Below the pieces are notes generated by a model. That model was not told the DNA's origin and searched no databases. It saw only the letters and a list, made by a program, of their open reading frames with translations. From Rhodobacterales bacterium (GTDB lineage: Bacteria; Pseudomonadota; Alphaproteobacteria; Rhodobacterales; Rhodobacteraceae), in NCBI GenBank assembly GCA_002746935.1, contig PDRW01000038.1:21286-85285 (forward strand): 64,000 bases of DNA, written 5' to 3'. Position numbers and translations under genes: made by a program. This document shows, one piece after another, positions 46,635 through 56,430 of the stretch. Each line of letters begins with the position of its first letter. Position 1 is the first letter of the stretch.

Positions 46635-46663
46635 ATGTTAGCCCTTCGGCTCCGGCTTTCCAA
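46635..46663 (-). promoter_or_regulatory. Promoter of the candidate small RNA
   Basis: On the minus strand TTGGAA (46658-46663), exactly 17 nt, then TAACAT (46635-46640): four of six and four of six matches to sigma-70 elements with optimal spacing. The CTTGGAA/CTAACAT form also recalls alphaproteobacterial RpoH promoters. Confidence 0.55.
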
Positions 46664-46742
46664 GCTAAAAGTTTGAAATGCCCGGGCCCGCTCTCTACCA
46701 TTACGGTACCCGAAACGCGGATCGTGGAGGATCCTTGCCAAA

Positions 46743-48578
46743 ATGCGACCCAGCCCTGTTCAGCGCCTGCCCCGGCGAATCCGAAGAATTATTGGCTTTC
46801 TGGCGGTTTTTTCGGCCATTCTGAGCCTGCCCGCGACCGCCGGACCGTCCCACGGCATCGCCATGTACGGCGCGCCCGCACTGCCGGCGGATTTCACTCA
46901 CCTGCCCCAGGCCAACCCCGATGCGCCCAGGGGCGGGCGGATCGTTTTTGCCGAATCGGGGAGCTTCGATTCGCTCCACCCGGTCATTCAGAAAGGCCGC
47001 GCGCCCTGGCAATTGCACTACATGCTGTTCGAAACCCTGATGGGCCGCAGCTATGACGAGCCCTTCACCCTCTACGGGCTCCTGGCCGAGACGGTCGAAA
47101 CCGCGCCCGACCGCTCCTGGGTCGAATTCACGCTCCGCGAGGAGGCGCGGTTCTCCGACGGCAGCCCGGTGACGATTGAAGACGTGATGTGGTCTTACGA
47201 GACCCTCGGCACCCAGGGCCATCCGCGCTACGCCGGGGCCTGGGACAAGGTCGCCGCGATGGAGCAGACCGGTCCGCGCAAGCTCCGCTTCACCTTCAAC
47301 GAGCCCGACCGGGAACTGGCGCTGCTGATGGGCATGCGGCCGATCCTCAAGAAGGCGCAATGGGAGGGGGTCGATTTCACCGAAAGCGGGGTCGACATCC
47401 TGCCGATCGGCTCTTCGCCTTACGTGATCGACGATTTCGAGACCGGCCGCTATCTGGTGCTGAAACGCAACCCCGATTACTGGGGCGCCGATCTGCCCTT
47501 CATGCGCGGCCAGGCCAATCTCGACGAGATCCGCTTCGAGTATTACGGCGACGGCGATGTGGTGTTCGAAGCCTTCAAGGCGGGCGAGGCCTCGACCTAC
47601 CGCGAGACCAACCAGAAGAAATGGGAAACCCAATATGACTTTCCCGCGGTGCGGGCGGGCGATGTGGTGCTTTCCGACATTCCGCACCAGCGCCCCACCG
47701 GCATCAACGGTTTCGTGATGAACACCCGCAAGCCGCAATTCGCCGACTGGCGGGTGCGTGAGGCGATGATTCAGGCATTCAACTTCGAATTCATCAACGC
47801 CACGCTGAACGGCGGCAGCCTGCCCAGGATCCGGAGCTATTTCGACAATTCGGTGCTCGGCGCCGAGATCGCGGCCCCCGCGAAGGGACGGGTCGCCGAG
47901 CTGCTCGCGCCTTTCGCCGAAAACCTGCTGCCGGGCACGCTTGAAGGCTATGCACTCCCCGTCTCCGACGGCTCCGAGCGCAACCGCAAGGGCATCGCCC
48001 GGGCGATGGAGCTGATGGAGGCCGCCGGTTACCACATTGAAAACGGGGTGATGACGGGCCCCGACGGCGTGCCCTTCACCTTCGAAATCCTGGTCAGCCA
48101 GAACGCCACCGAGAGCCGCAACATCATCGACATCTACGTCGCGGCGCTTGCCCGCCTCGGGATCACCCCGAGCGTCACGGCGGTGGATTCGGCCGCCTAC
48201 AAGGAGCGCACCCAGACGTTCGATTTCGACATGGCGCCCTATACGCGCGGCCTGTCGCTCAGCCCCGGCAACGAGCAGAAGCTCTACTGGGGCGCCGAGA
48301 TGGCCGACGTGGAAGGCTCGCGCAACTGGATGGGGGTGCAGGATCCGGCGATCGACGCGATGATCGAGGCAATGCTCACCGCGGGTTCGCAGGAAGACTT
48401 CGTCGCCGCCACCAGGGCGCTCGACCGGCTGCTGACCGCGGGGCGCTATGTGATCCCGATCTGGTATGCGGACGTTTCCCACATTGCCCATGTCAGAGAA
48501 CTGCATTTCCCCGAACATGTTCCGATGTATGGCGACTGGCTCGGCTATCAGCCGGAGCTGTGGTGGTGGGAAGAGTGA
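46743..48578 (+). CDS. Extracellular solute-binding protein, peptide/YejA type
   Basis: 611 residues. A signal peptide (RRIIGFLAVFSAILSLPATA) is followed by HGIAMYGAPALPADFTHLPQ ANPDAPRGG, the hallmark start of YejA-like family 5 binding proteins, and EEARFSDGSPVTIEDVMWSY. Family members bind oligopeptides, microcin C-like or murein peptides for an ABC importer. Here no yejB/E/F genes adjoin it: upstream is the small-RNA candidate and LysE, downstream is convergent queA. So it is an orphan receptor in this window. The C terminus WLGYQPELWWWEE is normal. Confidence 0.92.
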   Translation: MRPSPVQRLPRRIRRIIGFLAVFSAILSLPATAGPSHGIAMYGAPALPADFTHLPQANPDAPRGGRIVFAESGSFDSLHPVIQKGRAPWQLHYMLFETLMGRSYDEPFTLYGLLAETVETAPDRSWVEFTLREEARFSDGSPVTIEDVMWSYETLGTQGHPRYAGAWDKVAAMEQTGPRKLRFTFNEPDRELALLMGMRPILKKAQWEGVDFTESGVDILPIGSSPYVIDDFETGRYLVLKRNPDYWGADLPFMRGQANLDEIRFEYYGDGDVVFEAFKAGEASTYRETNQKKWETQYDFPAVRAGDVVLSDIPHQRPTGINGFVMNTRKPQFADWRVREAMIQAFNFEFINATLNGGSLPRIRSYFDNSVLGAEIAAPAKGRVAELLAPFAENLLPGTLEGYALPVSDGSERNRKGIARAMELMEAAGYHIENGVMTGPDGVPFTFEILVSQNATESRNIIDIYVAALARLGITPSVTAVDSAAYKERTQTFDFDMAPYTRGLSLSPGNEQKLYWGAEMADVEGSRNWMGVQDPAIDAMIEAMLTAGSQEDFVAATRALDRLLTAGRYVIPIWYADVSHIAHVRELHFPEHVPMYGDWLGYQPELWWWEE

Positions 48579-48600
48579 TTGCGCCCTGCCCCACAACGCG

Positions 48601-48626
48601 GAGTATTTCAACCAGAAAAAGAGGCG
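48601..48626 (-). repeat. Dispersed hairpin repeat, partial copy 4
   Basis: GAGTATTTCAACCAGAAAAA GAGGCG is the A/T arm of the element in the minus orientation, immediately after the binding-protein stop; the GC-rich hairpin half is missing. It faces copy 5, forming an inverted pair in the gap. Confidence 0.75.
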
Positions 48627-48678
48627 CGTGTTTTGTCACCGGGCTGTGCACAAACCGTCGCCGATACGTGCACACGCG

Positions 48679-48737
48679 CCCCTTTTTCCTGGGACAAATA
48701 CTCCACGGGGGTCCGGGGGTGTGAAACCCCCGGGCCT
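48679..48737 (+). repeat. Dispersed hairpin repeat, copy 5 (variant loop)
   Basis: CCCCTTTTTCCTGGGACAAA, TACTCCACGGGGGTCCGGGG, GTGTGAAACCCCCGGGCC. The stem CCGGGGG/CCCCCGG is kept while the loop reads TGTGAAA instead of CAGCG. It lies at the convergent ends of the binding-protein gene and queA and touches the queA stop region. Confidence 0.85.
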
Positions 48738-48743
48738 GCCCGT

Positions 48744-49850
48744 TCACGCCTCCCCGGGCATCAGCAGTGACGCGTCACCATAGCTGAAGAACCGATACTC
48801 CCGGGCAATCGCATGGGCATAGACCTCACGCATCCGCCCGAAACCCATCAGCGCCGAGACCAGCATCATCAGCGTCGATTTCGGCAGGTGGAAATTGGTG
48901 ATCAGCGCGTCGGTGACCTGAAAGCGGAAGCCCGGGCGGATGAAGATGTCGGTTTCGCCCCGCCATGGCGCGATCCGGCCGGCGCGTGCGGCGCTTTCGA
49001 TCAGCCGGAGCGCGGTGGTGCCCACCGGGATGATCCGGCCGCCGGCGGCTTTGGTGGCGGCGATTTCGGCCGCGGCGGCCTCGGTCACCTCGCCCCATTC
49101 CGCATGCATCCGGTGGGTCGAGAGGTCTTCGACCTTCACCGGCAGGAAGGTTCCCGCGCCCACATGGAGGGTGACGCGGGTGGTCTCCACGCCGCGCGCG
49201 GCGAGCGCGGCCATCAGTGCTGCGTCGAAATGCAGCGACGCGGTGGGCGCGGCGACGGCGCCGGGGCGGGCGGCCCAGATGGTCTGGTAATCTTCGCGGT
49301 CCTGCACATCGGCGCGGCGTTTCCCGGCGATATAGGGCGGCAGGGGCATTTCGCCGGCGGCGGCAAGCGCCGCGTCGAAGGCCTCGCCAGAGAGGTTGAA
49401 GCCGAGCAGGGCCTCGCCCTCTGCGGTGCGGCCTTCGAACCGGGCGCGCAGCCCGGCGGGAAAGGCGATCTCCTCGCCCGGCTTCAGCTTGCGCAGGGGC
49501 TTCACCAGCGCTGTCCAGGCGCCGGAGGTACCGGGAGCGAGCAGGGTCGCTTCGATGGCGGCTTCGGCCATCCCGCGCCGCCGCACCCCGCGCAGCCGTG
49601 CCGGGATCACCCTTGTGTCGTTCAGCACCAGCCGGTCGCCGGAGCGCAGGAAGCCCGGCAGGTCGATGGCCTGGGCATCGGTGATCTGCCCGCGCGTGGC
49701 CACCAGCATCCGCGCCGAGGAGCGGGGCCGCGCGGGACGGGTCGCGATCAGGCTTTCGGGCAGGTCGAAATCGTAATCCGCAAGCCTTGTGCCTTCGGCC
49801 TCCGCGGCTGGCTCCGTTTCGGGCGTCGTTTCGGGCGTCGTTTCGGGCAT
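48744..49850 (-). CDS. queA: S-adenosylmethionine:tRNA ribosyltransferase-isomerase
   Basis: 368 residues from ATG 49850. It builds epoxyqueuosine from preQ1-tRNA using the ribosyl part of SAM. Family signatures: [20 protein letters not shown] near the start, [69 protein letters not shown] and [19 protein letters not shown]. The first 20 residues ([20 protein letters not shown]) are a tandem-repeat extension made of TTTCGGGCGTCG units; the conserved protein begins at LADYDFDLP. The start is 10 nt after the stop of the AsmA-like gene. Confidence 0.95.
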   Translation of the reverse strand: MPETTPETTPETEPAAEAEGTRLADYDFDLPESLIATRPARPRSSARMLVATRGQITDAQAIDLPGFLRSGDRLVLNDTRVIPARLRGVRRRGMAEAAIEATLLAPGTSGAWTALVKPLRKLKPGEEIAFPAGLRARFEGRTAEGEALLGFNLSGEAFDAALAAAGEMPLPPYIAGKRRADVQDREDYQTIWAARPGAVAAPTASLHFDAALMAALAARGVETTRVTLHVGAGTFLPVKVEDLSTHRMHAEWGEVTEAAAAEIAATKAAGGRIIPVGTTALRLIESAARAGRIAPWRGETDIFIRPGFRFQVTDALITNFHLPKSTLMMLVSALMGFGRMREVYAHAIAREYRFFSYGDASLLMPGEA

Positions 49851-49860
49851 TGGCCGGGCC

Positions 49861-52800
49861 TCACTGGCCGGGCGCCTCTGTCGCACCCGGGGTTTCGGGC
49901 GGTGCGCGGCGGAAGATTTCCCGCAGCGCGCCGGGTGTGAGGATCGACAACGGGTTGATCTTGACCTCGGGGGCGCCGGCCTCACCCTTGAGGGTAAAGT
50001 TGAAACCCACCAGCCCCTCACCGTCGCGCGGGGCAAACATCCGTCCGATCTTGTTGAGGATGTAGAGTGGTGACAACACCCCCTGCATGTCGATCCGGTC
50101 GCCGGTCATGTCATAATATCCGTCGAGCGACAAGCCCATGGACGGCCCGACCGCGGCGGCACGGTAGAGGGTGAGCGAGCCGGGGCCGAGGCGGAACCGT
50201 CCGGTGACCTCCGAGAAACGGATGCCCTCGCCCTGCAACTGGTCGAGCAGGCCGACCACCGAGACCGCCGAGAGCATTTCGGCGAGCGCCGGGGCGTTGT
50301 GCACGCTGATATCGGCAAGGGAGAATTCGCCCTCATAGATACCGGCCCCCGCGACCGGCGCGAGAATCAGTTCGAGCCGGCCGCCGCTTGCGCGTTCGAA
50401 GAGCCCGGCGGCTTTCAGCACCTGGCCGGCGCGGCCGCCGGCGATGCGGACCGCCGTGCCCTCGCCGGTCTGGGCGATGGTGCCGGTCAGCTGGTTGCCT
50501 TTTGGCAGCTCGCCCGCGAAGGTGCCCGAAAGCCCGCCCGCGAGATCCAGATCGGCGCGCAGGTTGCCGAAGCGGATATTGTCGCTGACGATCAGCCGGT
50601 CGAGCGCAAGCGTCAGCGGCTGGCGGGGGCCCGTCTGGCCGGACCCCGCGCCCGCACCGGTGCCGTCATCGAATGCGGTCCTGCGCAGATCGACGCTGCC
50701 CCCCTCGACAGCAATGGCCGGAGGCAGGCCGGAGCCGCGCCCGGCAAGGCGCACCGTGGCGTCGCTCAGCCAGCCGCCGAGATCGACCTTTTCGAATGCC
50801 GCCTCGCCAAGTCCGCCGTCCTCGGCGGGCGCGATCCGGCCGGTCGCCGAGAGCCCCGGGGCAAACAGCGCGAGCGACGTCACCTCCGGCCGGTCGCCGA
50901 GACGCGCTTCGATTTCCAGGGTTCCGATGTCTTCCGGCGCCTTGCGCCAGCCGGTGCCGGGAATGCGCATCCCGAGCCCGCCGAGGGCGGATCTGAGTGT
51001 CAGCAGCGGCGTTTCGCCAGGCCCGCCCAGATCAATTTCGAACCGCGCGCGGGTCTTGCCCGAAACCATCCCGGCCAGATCGGCCATGCCGAACTCGCCG
51101 AGCGCTGCGGGGGTGATGTCGAGCGTTCCGGTGACGGAAGCGGGAAGGCTGGTGCCGTTGACCAGCGGCAGCATCCAGCTGCCTTCGGCGGTGGCGCGGC
51201 CGATGCGCACCTTTCCGTCGATCCCGATCCCGCTGTTGCTGGCGTGCAGCGTGAGGCTTTCGGCGGTCAGCAGCTTGTCTTCGATCAGCGCGCCGGAGGA
51301 AACCTCCGTCAGCGTGGCGGCGATGTCGTAGCCCACCCGCCCGGGCGTGCCCCCGGCCCCGGTGGACAGGGGCACGGAAAGCTGTCCCTCTGCGCGGACA
51401 TTTCCCTGCGCGATGTCCGCGCCGGAACGGTTTCCGGCATCGCTGAACAGGCCGAAAGGCTCGCCCGCGAGGAGCGAGAGCACCCCGGGCACCGGGCCGG
51501 AAAGCCTGAGCGCAAGATCGCCATATTCCGCCTCCTCTCCGGCACCCTCCCCGGCACCCTCTCCGGCCCCGCCCCCGCCATGCGGCACCTGGAAGGTGGT
51601 CCCCGAAAGGTCGATCCGGCTGTTGTCGGGGGCGGTCATCCCGGCGCTCTCGGCAACGATGCTGACAAGGTCCGGCGCGAGGGTCACATAGCTGCGGGCA
51701 AGCTCTGCCGGGGGCATTCCCGCCACCGGGGTGACGCGCGCCTCTTCAACGCCGAAGGTGCCGTTCATCGTCAGATCGCCATCGGCGGGTTTGCGGAAGG
51801 CGAGCGTGGCCCCCACCAGCTGCCCGCCGTCGATGTTTCCGGCCACCCAGGCGCGGGTTTCCGGCGCGGTGGAGACCGGCCAGAGCGCCAGCACCTCGCG
51901 GCGGCTGGCGCGCGCCACGGCGGCATCGAGCGACAGCCACCACCCCGCGCCATCGGCACCGAGCCTGCCGGACGCCTGATAGCGGTGTGGCCCGCGGATC
52001 GCGACGATCTGCCCGAAGTCGATCTGAAACGGGGCCAGCCGGACGCGGATGTCGGCGGTGCCGCTGTCGATCTCCACCGGCGCGGCGAAAAGGTCGCGCG
52101 GGGTGAGCGTGGCGTGCGGGATCTGCACCTGACCGATCAGCGAATTCGGCCAGCCGCCGCGGAACTCGTCAAGGTAGACATGGCCCTCCGCCCGCAGCTG
52201 TCCCATCTCGGTGCGGACCGACGCGCCGGCGAAGTCGATCCGCTGGCGGACGGGATCGAAGTCTATGTAGATCTCCGCCCCGTCGAACTGGGCGGGGGGC
52301 GTGCCCGGGGCGGGCACCAGGGCACCGGCGTCGATCCTGAGCGCACCGGCGAGGTTTTCCAGCGCCCCCCCCTTGTCCAGCGTGGTGCGCAGCGCGCCGG
52401 AGATCGGCGCGTCGATCACGCTCAGAAAGGCCATCACCGGGCTTTGGGCGGCGATGTCGCGGGCGGCGGTGTTGTCGAACCGCAGCGAAAGGTTCGCCTC
52501 GGAACTCCCCCGGTCGGAGCGGAAGGCGAATTCGGTCGAGGCCAGATCTTCGGTGCCGTTGAACACGTTGAAGCGGATCGTGGTGTCGATGAAGGCGGGT
52601 TTGGGTTCGAACATCACCAGACCGTCAGTCACCTGCCAGACCCGGCCGGAGCGGGCGTCTTCGAGCGTCACCGTGAGGTCGGTGGCGCTGAGCCGGACCA
52701 CGTTTTCCATCGGACCGCTGGCGAACAGCGCGTCGATCTTGTCGAGCAGCGCGGCGAGGCTGCCGGTGGTCCCGGCGGAACCGGCGGCGCTGGACTTGCG

Positions 52801-53328
52801 GCCAAATGCAAGGTCGAAGGTACCGTTGGCGAGGCGGCGCAGCGTGACCTGCGCGCCCTGCAACTCGATACGCCCGGGCCGGATCCGGCCCCGGAGCGCC
52901 GCGCGGCGGCTGAAACTGCCCTCCACCGCATTGATCTGCGCCAGGGTGAGCCCGCTGCCGTCGCGCAGGGACACATCCACCAGCCGCACCCGCGGCCGCC
53001 CGCCGCGGGTCAGCCCCAGCTCGACCCGGCTGAGTGAGACCGAACCCGAGGGCAGCGATGCGTTCAGCTCGTCGCGGACCCGTTCGGTGACCCATTCGGG
53101 CAGCACCACCACCCGCCCGGTGAAGGCCATGGAACTCAGCACGAGGAAAAGCGCAAGGCCAAACACCGCCACCAGCGACCAGAGCGACAGATGAAACCCC
53201 CACCGCCGCCGCCTGGCCCTCTGCCCGGGGGCCGGAGGCGGGGTCATGCCGGGGGCCGCGCTCTCCCCCGGGGGGGCGCCTGCGGGCCCGGCCTGCGGGC
53301 TCTCTGTGCGGATGAAAGCGTCACTCAT
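49861..53328 (-). CDS. AsmA/YhdP-like giant envelope protein (DUF3971)
   Basis: 1155 residues from ATG 53328 ([20 protein letters not shown]). One membrane anchor near residues 43-68 ([20 protein letters not shown]) is followed by a very long periplasmic beta-rich region of DUF3971/AsmA-C type ([70 protein letters not shown]). YhdP and related AsmA-like proteins act in phospholipid traffic to the outer membrane. It precedes queA by 10 nt, so the two are one transcript, though their functions look unrelated. Alternating hydrophobic residues throughout agree with a bridge-like protein. Confidence 0.85.
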   Translation of the reverse strand: MSDAFIRTESPQAGPAGAPPGESAAPGMTPPPAPGQRARRRRWGFHLSLWSLVAVFGLALFLVLSSMAFTGRVVVLPEWVTERVRDELNASLPSGSVSLSRVELGLTRGGRPRVRLVDVSLRDGSGLTLAQINAVEGSFSRRAALRGRIRPGRIELQGAQVTLRRLANGTFDLAFGRKSSAAGSAGTTGSLAALLDKIDALFASGPMENVVRLSATDLTVTLEDARSGRVWQVTDGLVMFEPKPAFIDTTIRFNVFNGTEDLASTEFAFRSDRGSSEANLSLRFDNTAARDIAAQSPVMAFLSVIDAPISGALRTTLDKGGALENLAGALRIDAGALVPAPGTPPAQFDGAEIYIDFDPVRQRIDFAGASVRTEMGQLRAEGHVYLDEFRGGWPNSLIGQVQIPHATLTPRDLFAAPVEIDSGTADIRVRLAPFQIDFGQIVAIRGPHRYQASGRLGADGAGWWLSLDAAVARASRREVLALWPVSTAPETRAWVAGNIDGGQLVGATLAFRKPADGDLTMNGTFGVEEARVTPVAGMPPAELARSYVTLAPDLVSIVAESAGMTAPDNSRIDLSGTTFQVPHGGGGAGEGAGEGAGEEAEYGDLALRLSGPVPGVLSLLAGEPFGLFSDAGNRSGADIAQGNVRAEGQLSVPLSTGAGGTPGRVGYDIAATLTEVSSGALIEDKLLTAESLTLHASNSGIGIDGKVRIGRATAEGSWMLPLVNGTSLPASVTGTLDITPAALGEFGMADLAGMVSGKTRARFEIDLGGPGETPLLTLRSALGGLGMRIPGTGWRKAPEDIGTLEIEARLGDRPEVTSLALFAPGLSATGRIAPAEDGGLGEAAFEKVDLGGWLSDATVRLAGRGSGLPPAIAVEGGSVDLRRTAFDDGTGAGAGSGQTGPRQPLTLALDRLIVSDNIRFGNLRADLDLAGGLSGTFAGELPKGNQLTGTIAQTGEGTAVRIAGGRAGQVLKAAGLFERASGGRLELILAPVAGAGIYEGEFSLADISVHNAPALAEMLSAVSVVGLLDQLQGEGIRFSEVTGRFRLGPGSLTLYRAAAVGPSMGLSLDGYYDMTGDRIDMQGVLSPLYILNKIGRMFAPRDGEGLVGFNFTLKGEAGAPEVKINPLSILTPGALREIFRRAPPETPGATEAPGQ

Positions 53329-53434
53329 CGTGCCCGGCGCGGTTCTTGCCTGATCCCAGAAATGCGTTCCGGCTTTCCCCGGGCGGTCTGCCGCCGTAAA
53401 ACCGGTTGAGCCATGGTGACCAGAGAGGCACGAA

Positions 53435-53938
53435 ATGTCCACCGAACTCGTACAGCCCGGCATGGAAGCGCCGGGTTTCACCCTGCCGCGCGATGGCGGC
53501 GCGCCGGTTTCGCTCGCCGGTTTGGCGGGCCGCCGGGTGGTGCTGTTCTTCTACCCCAGGGCATCGACCCCCGGCTGCACCACCGAAGCCTGCGATTTCA
53601 CCGCCAGGGCAGCGGATTTCGAGGCCGCCGGTGCCGTGCTGCTGGGCATATCCAAAGACAGTGTGAAACGGCAGGAAAACTTCGCCGCGAGGCACGGCCT
53701 CACCATGGCGCTGCTGTCGGATGCCGAAAGCGACACCTGCGAGCGCTATGGGGTCTGGACGGAAAAGAAGATCTTTGGCCGCAGCTACATGGGGATCGTG
53801 CGCAGCACCGTGCTGATCGGACCCGACGGCGTGGTTGAAAAGGTCTGGTCCAACGTGCGGGTGAAGGGCCACGCGGCCGAGGTGCTGGCGGCTGTTCAGG
53901 CGGCGGGTCGGGCGGCGGTGGACAACGCTCCCCGGTGA
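53435..53938 (+). CDS. bcp: Thioredoxin-dependent thiol peroxidase (BCP/PrxQ)
   Basis: 167 residues. Catalytic peroxidatic Cys in STPGCTTEACDFT with a second Cys five residues on, the PrxQ atypical 2-Cys arrangement. Other landmarks are VVLFFYPRASTPGCTTEACD, GISKDSVKRQENFAARHGL and RSTVLIGPDGVVEKVW. It detoxifies hydroperoxides using thioredoxin. ATG 53435 follows AGAGGCACGAA. Divergent from the AsmA-like gene with 106 nt between. Confidence 0.95.
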   Translation: MSTELVQPGMEAPGFTLPRDGGAPVSLAGLAGRRVVLFFYPRASTPGCTTEACDFTARAADFEAAGAVLLGISKDSVKRQENFAARHGLTMALLSDAESDTCERYGVWTEKKIFGRSYMGIVRSTVLIGPDGVVEKVWSNVRVKGHAAEVLAAVQAAGRAAVDNAPR

Positions 53939-54341
53939 GTTTCGGCCCCGTCTGGCGCGCGGCAGGGTCCGCAGGTGCGGGAGGCTGTTGTTTCCATGTG
54001 TTTCCATGGGTGCGACAATTCGCCCGCCGGCCACGCCTTCTCCCCCCCCGCGCCCTGCCACAAACCGCCGGGGTTCGGCCCGCAAGCCTTGCCCGGGCCC
54101 CGGCCTCCGGCCCGTCACCCATCGCTGACAGAAAGCCACGGCAACCGGGAGTGTTTCTCTGATCGAAACGATTGCGTGCCCACCGGCGGTTTATCGCTTT
54201 CCGGCCAGGGCCCGGAGAGTGACGCCGCGCCCCAGCTTGCCTCCCCTCGTCCCCTCCGGTAAGCAGGGGGCCAGGCGCGGGGGCACCCGGGGGCAACGGG
54301 GCGCGCCGGAATGAACTGGGGCAACAGGGCTGGACCTGGCG
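53939..54341. other. Non-coding stretch between bcp and the M23 gene
   Basis: 403 nt. It contains a direct repeat TGTTTCCATG (near 53988-54007) and a less GC-rich patch at 54145-54200 that may carry the promoter of the M23-bactofilin unit. No gene, tRNA or clear terminator was seen. Confidence 0.5.
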
Positions 54342-55658
54342 GTGAAACGAGTCTTCAACCGATTGAACCACGCGTTTGAGCGCAATTTCCCCGAACAGCG
54401 GGTGTTTCTGCGTTCGGAAGCCGGCACGCGCTTCGTGATCGTGCCACCGGTGATGCAGGTGACCGGCTGGTTCGTCTCCGCCGCTTTCGTGGCCTGGGCG
54501 ATCATCGCCACCGCGGTGCTGATGATGGATTCGATCGGCTCGGGCTCGCTGCGCGATCAGGCCGCGCGCGATCAGGCATTTTACGAGCAGAGGTTGCAGC
54601 TTCTTGCCGCCGAACGCGATGCCTCGGCCAGTGAAGCCGCCGCCGCGCAGGCGCGTTTCGCCCAGGCAATGGCGCGGATTTCAACAATGCAATCGGAGCT
54701 TCTGGCCTCCGAGGAGCGGCGGCTGGAATTCGAGGCCGGGCTCACCAAGATCCAGCAGAATCTGAGCGACGCCATGAGCGAACGCGACCAGGCCCGTGCC
54801 GCGCTTGAAGCGATGCTCGCCGAGACCGGCGGGACCGGGCTTGCGCCATCCGGCGAGAGCGTGCCCACCGGCGCCGACGCTGCCGTGGCTTTTCTGACCG
54901 CGGCGCTTGAAGAAACCGCCCTCGAGCGCGATGCCCAGGCCGAGGCCGCCGCCGAGGCGGAAGCCCATGCCGAAAACCTGGTTTTCGAACAGCGCCTGCG
55001 CGACGAGCGCAACGACCAGATCTTCCGCCAGCTCGAAGACGCGGTGACCGTCTCGCTGGAACCGCTCGACAAGATGTTCGCCGCCTCCGGCATGTCGACC
55101 GACGAGATCCTCGACACCGTGCGCAGCGGCTATTCCGGCCAGGGCGGGCCGCTGATGCCGCTTGTGTTCTCCTCGAAGGGCGCCGACACCGATGCCGACA
55201 CGCTGCGCGCCAACGAGATTCTCGACGCGCTCGACCGCATGAACCTCTACCGCATCGCCGCCGAGAAGCTGCCGTTCGGCATGCCGGTGCAGGGCCGTTT
55301 CCGCTATACGTCGGGGTTCGGCAGGCGCTGGGGCCGGCTTCATGCGGGCACCGACATGGCCGGTCCCGTCGGCACCCCGATCGTCGCTCCGGCCGACGGG
55401 GTGGTGACCGAGGCCGGCTGGGTGTCGGGATACGGACGTCTGATCAAGATCCGGCACGATTTCGGAATTGAAACACGCTACGGTCATCTTTCTGCCATCA
55501 AGGTCCGAAAAGGACAAAGAGTCTCGCGCGGGGAGCGAATTGGTGATATGGGTAATTCCGGCAGATCGACCGGCCCCCACCTGCATTACGAAATCCGCGT
55601 GGACGGCAAGCCAATCGACCCGATGATCTACATCAAGGCAGGGAAACATGTTTTCTAA
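54342..55658 (+). CDS. Membrane-anchored coiled-coil M23 peptidase
   Basis: 438 residues starting at GTG 54342 (MKRVFNRLNHAFERNFPEQR). One membrane helix (GWFVSAAFVAWAIIATAVLM) is followed by a long coiled coil (about residues 75-230, rich in Ala/Glu) and a C-terminal LytM/M23 domain with zinc ligands in GRLHAGTDMAGPVGTPIVAP (HxxxD) and STGPHLHYEIRVDG (HLH). It cleaves peptidoglycan peptide cross-links in the periplasm. The same plan is seen in LmdC of Hyphomicrobium, which pairs with the bactofilin BacA. The bactofilin gene overlaps its end by 11 nt. Confidence 0.93.
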   Translation: MKRVFNRLNHAFERNFPEQRVFLRSEAGTRFVIVPPVMQVTGWFVSAAFVAWAIIATAVLMMDSIGSGSLRDQAARDQAFYEQRLQLLAAERDASASEAAAAQARFAQAMARISTMQSELLASEERRLEFEAGLTKIQQNLSDAMSERDQARAALEAMLAETGGTGLAPSGESVPTGADAAVAFLTAALEETALERDAQAEAAAEAEAHAENLVFEQRLRDERNDQIFRQLEDAVTVSLEPLDKMFAASGMSTDEILDTVRSGYSGQGGPLMPLVFSSKGADTDADTLRANEILDALDRMNLYRIAAEKLPFGMPVQGRFRYTSGFGRRWGRLHAGTDMAGPVGTPIVAPADGVVTEAGWVSGYGRLIKIRHDFGIETRYGHLSAIKVRKGQRVSRGERIGDMGNSGRSTGPHLHYEIRVDGKPIDPMIYIKAGKHVF

Positions 55659-56148
55659 AAGCAGGATCAATGAACCCGGACCGAAGCAGGCCGGAGAACC
55701 CGAGACCAAGCCGGGCGCGGCTGGCAGTGCCAAGCCGGGCGGCGCCATGTCCGCACCGACGCCCCCGAGCGCCCCGAAACCCAAGGCCCCGGCCTCGATG
55801 CTGTCGGCCGACCTCGTGGTCAAGGGCAACATGAAATCCACCGGCGATATCGTCATCGAAGGCACGGTGGAAGGCGACATCCGCGCCCATATGCTGACCG
55901 TCGGCGAAACCGCCACCGTCAAGGGCGAAGTCGTCGGCGATGACGTGGTGGTCAACGGCCGCATCATCGGCCGGTTGCGGGGGCTGAAAGTCCGCCTCAC
56001 CGCCACCGCGCGGGTTGAGGGCGATATCGTGCACAAGACCATCGCCATCGAATCGGGTGCCCATTTCGAGGGTTCGGTGCAGCGTCAGGAAGACCCGCTC
56101 ACCAATGCGGGCAAGAAGGTCAGCCCTCCCCCCAAGGCTGAGGCCTGA
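55648..56148 (+). CDS. Bactofilin
   Basis: 166 residues. After a disordered Pro/Lys-rich N terminus (about 45 residues), the beta-helical DUF583 domain spans ASMLSADLVVKGNMKSTGDI, VIEGTVEGDIRAHMLTVGET, ATVKGEVVGDDVVVNGRIIG and on to GAHFEGSVQRQ. Bactofilins polymerise without nucleotide at the membrane and position cell-wall enzymes. Translationally coupled to the M23 gene, which makes a BacA/LmdC-like shape module likely. Followed by a strong terminator. Confidence 0.93.
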   Translation: MFSKSRINEPGPKQAGEPETKPGAAGSAKPGGAMSAPTPPSAPKPKAPASMLSADLVVKGNMKSTGDIVIEGTVEGDIRAHMLTVGETATVKGEVVGDDVVVNGRIIGRLRGLKVRLTATARVEGDIVHKTIAIESGAHFEGSVQRQEDPLTNAGKKVSPPPKAEA

Positions 56149-56212
56149 TCCGGAGACCTCCGCAGGCTGGCCCTCACCGGCCCCTCACCGGCCTTGCCAC
56201 CGCAATCTCAGG

Positions 56213-56242
56213 CCGCCCGGCACCGGGCGGTTTGTTTGCTTT
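56213..56242 (+). terminator. Terminator of the M23-bactofilin operon
   Basis: Perfect CCGCCCGG (56213-56220) and CCGGGCGG (56223-56230) around a two-base loop (extended loop in RNA), followed by TTTGTTTGCTTT. It lies 65 nt after the bactofilin stop. Confidence 0.85.
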
Positions 56243-56430
56243 GGCACCCCTGTGGCACCCCTGTTGCCCGGGCCCCGGAAACAGGGGCCGGACGATCCGC
56301 CCGCGCTCCGGGCAGCGTCGCCGCGCGGCGACGCTTCACGCGGGCGCGCGCCCGCGTCTTTCCCGGTAGCAGTCGCTGTGCGTTTCAGAGCCTCCCGGCC
56401 GGCCGGCCCGCGCCGCCTCGGTCCTCGGCC

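Noticed and set aside
46553-46741. Minus-strand peptide frame instead of a small RNA
   Set aside because: The frame lacks a good ribosome-binding site and similarity, while promoter and terminator spacing point to a short non-coding transcript; not excluded.
50299-53037. 912-codon open frame opposite the AsmA-like gene
   Set aside because: Low-complexity composition and no start signals; the minus-strand frame has membrane anchor and domain features.
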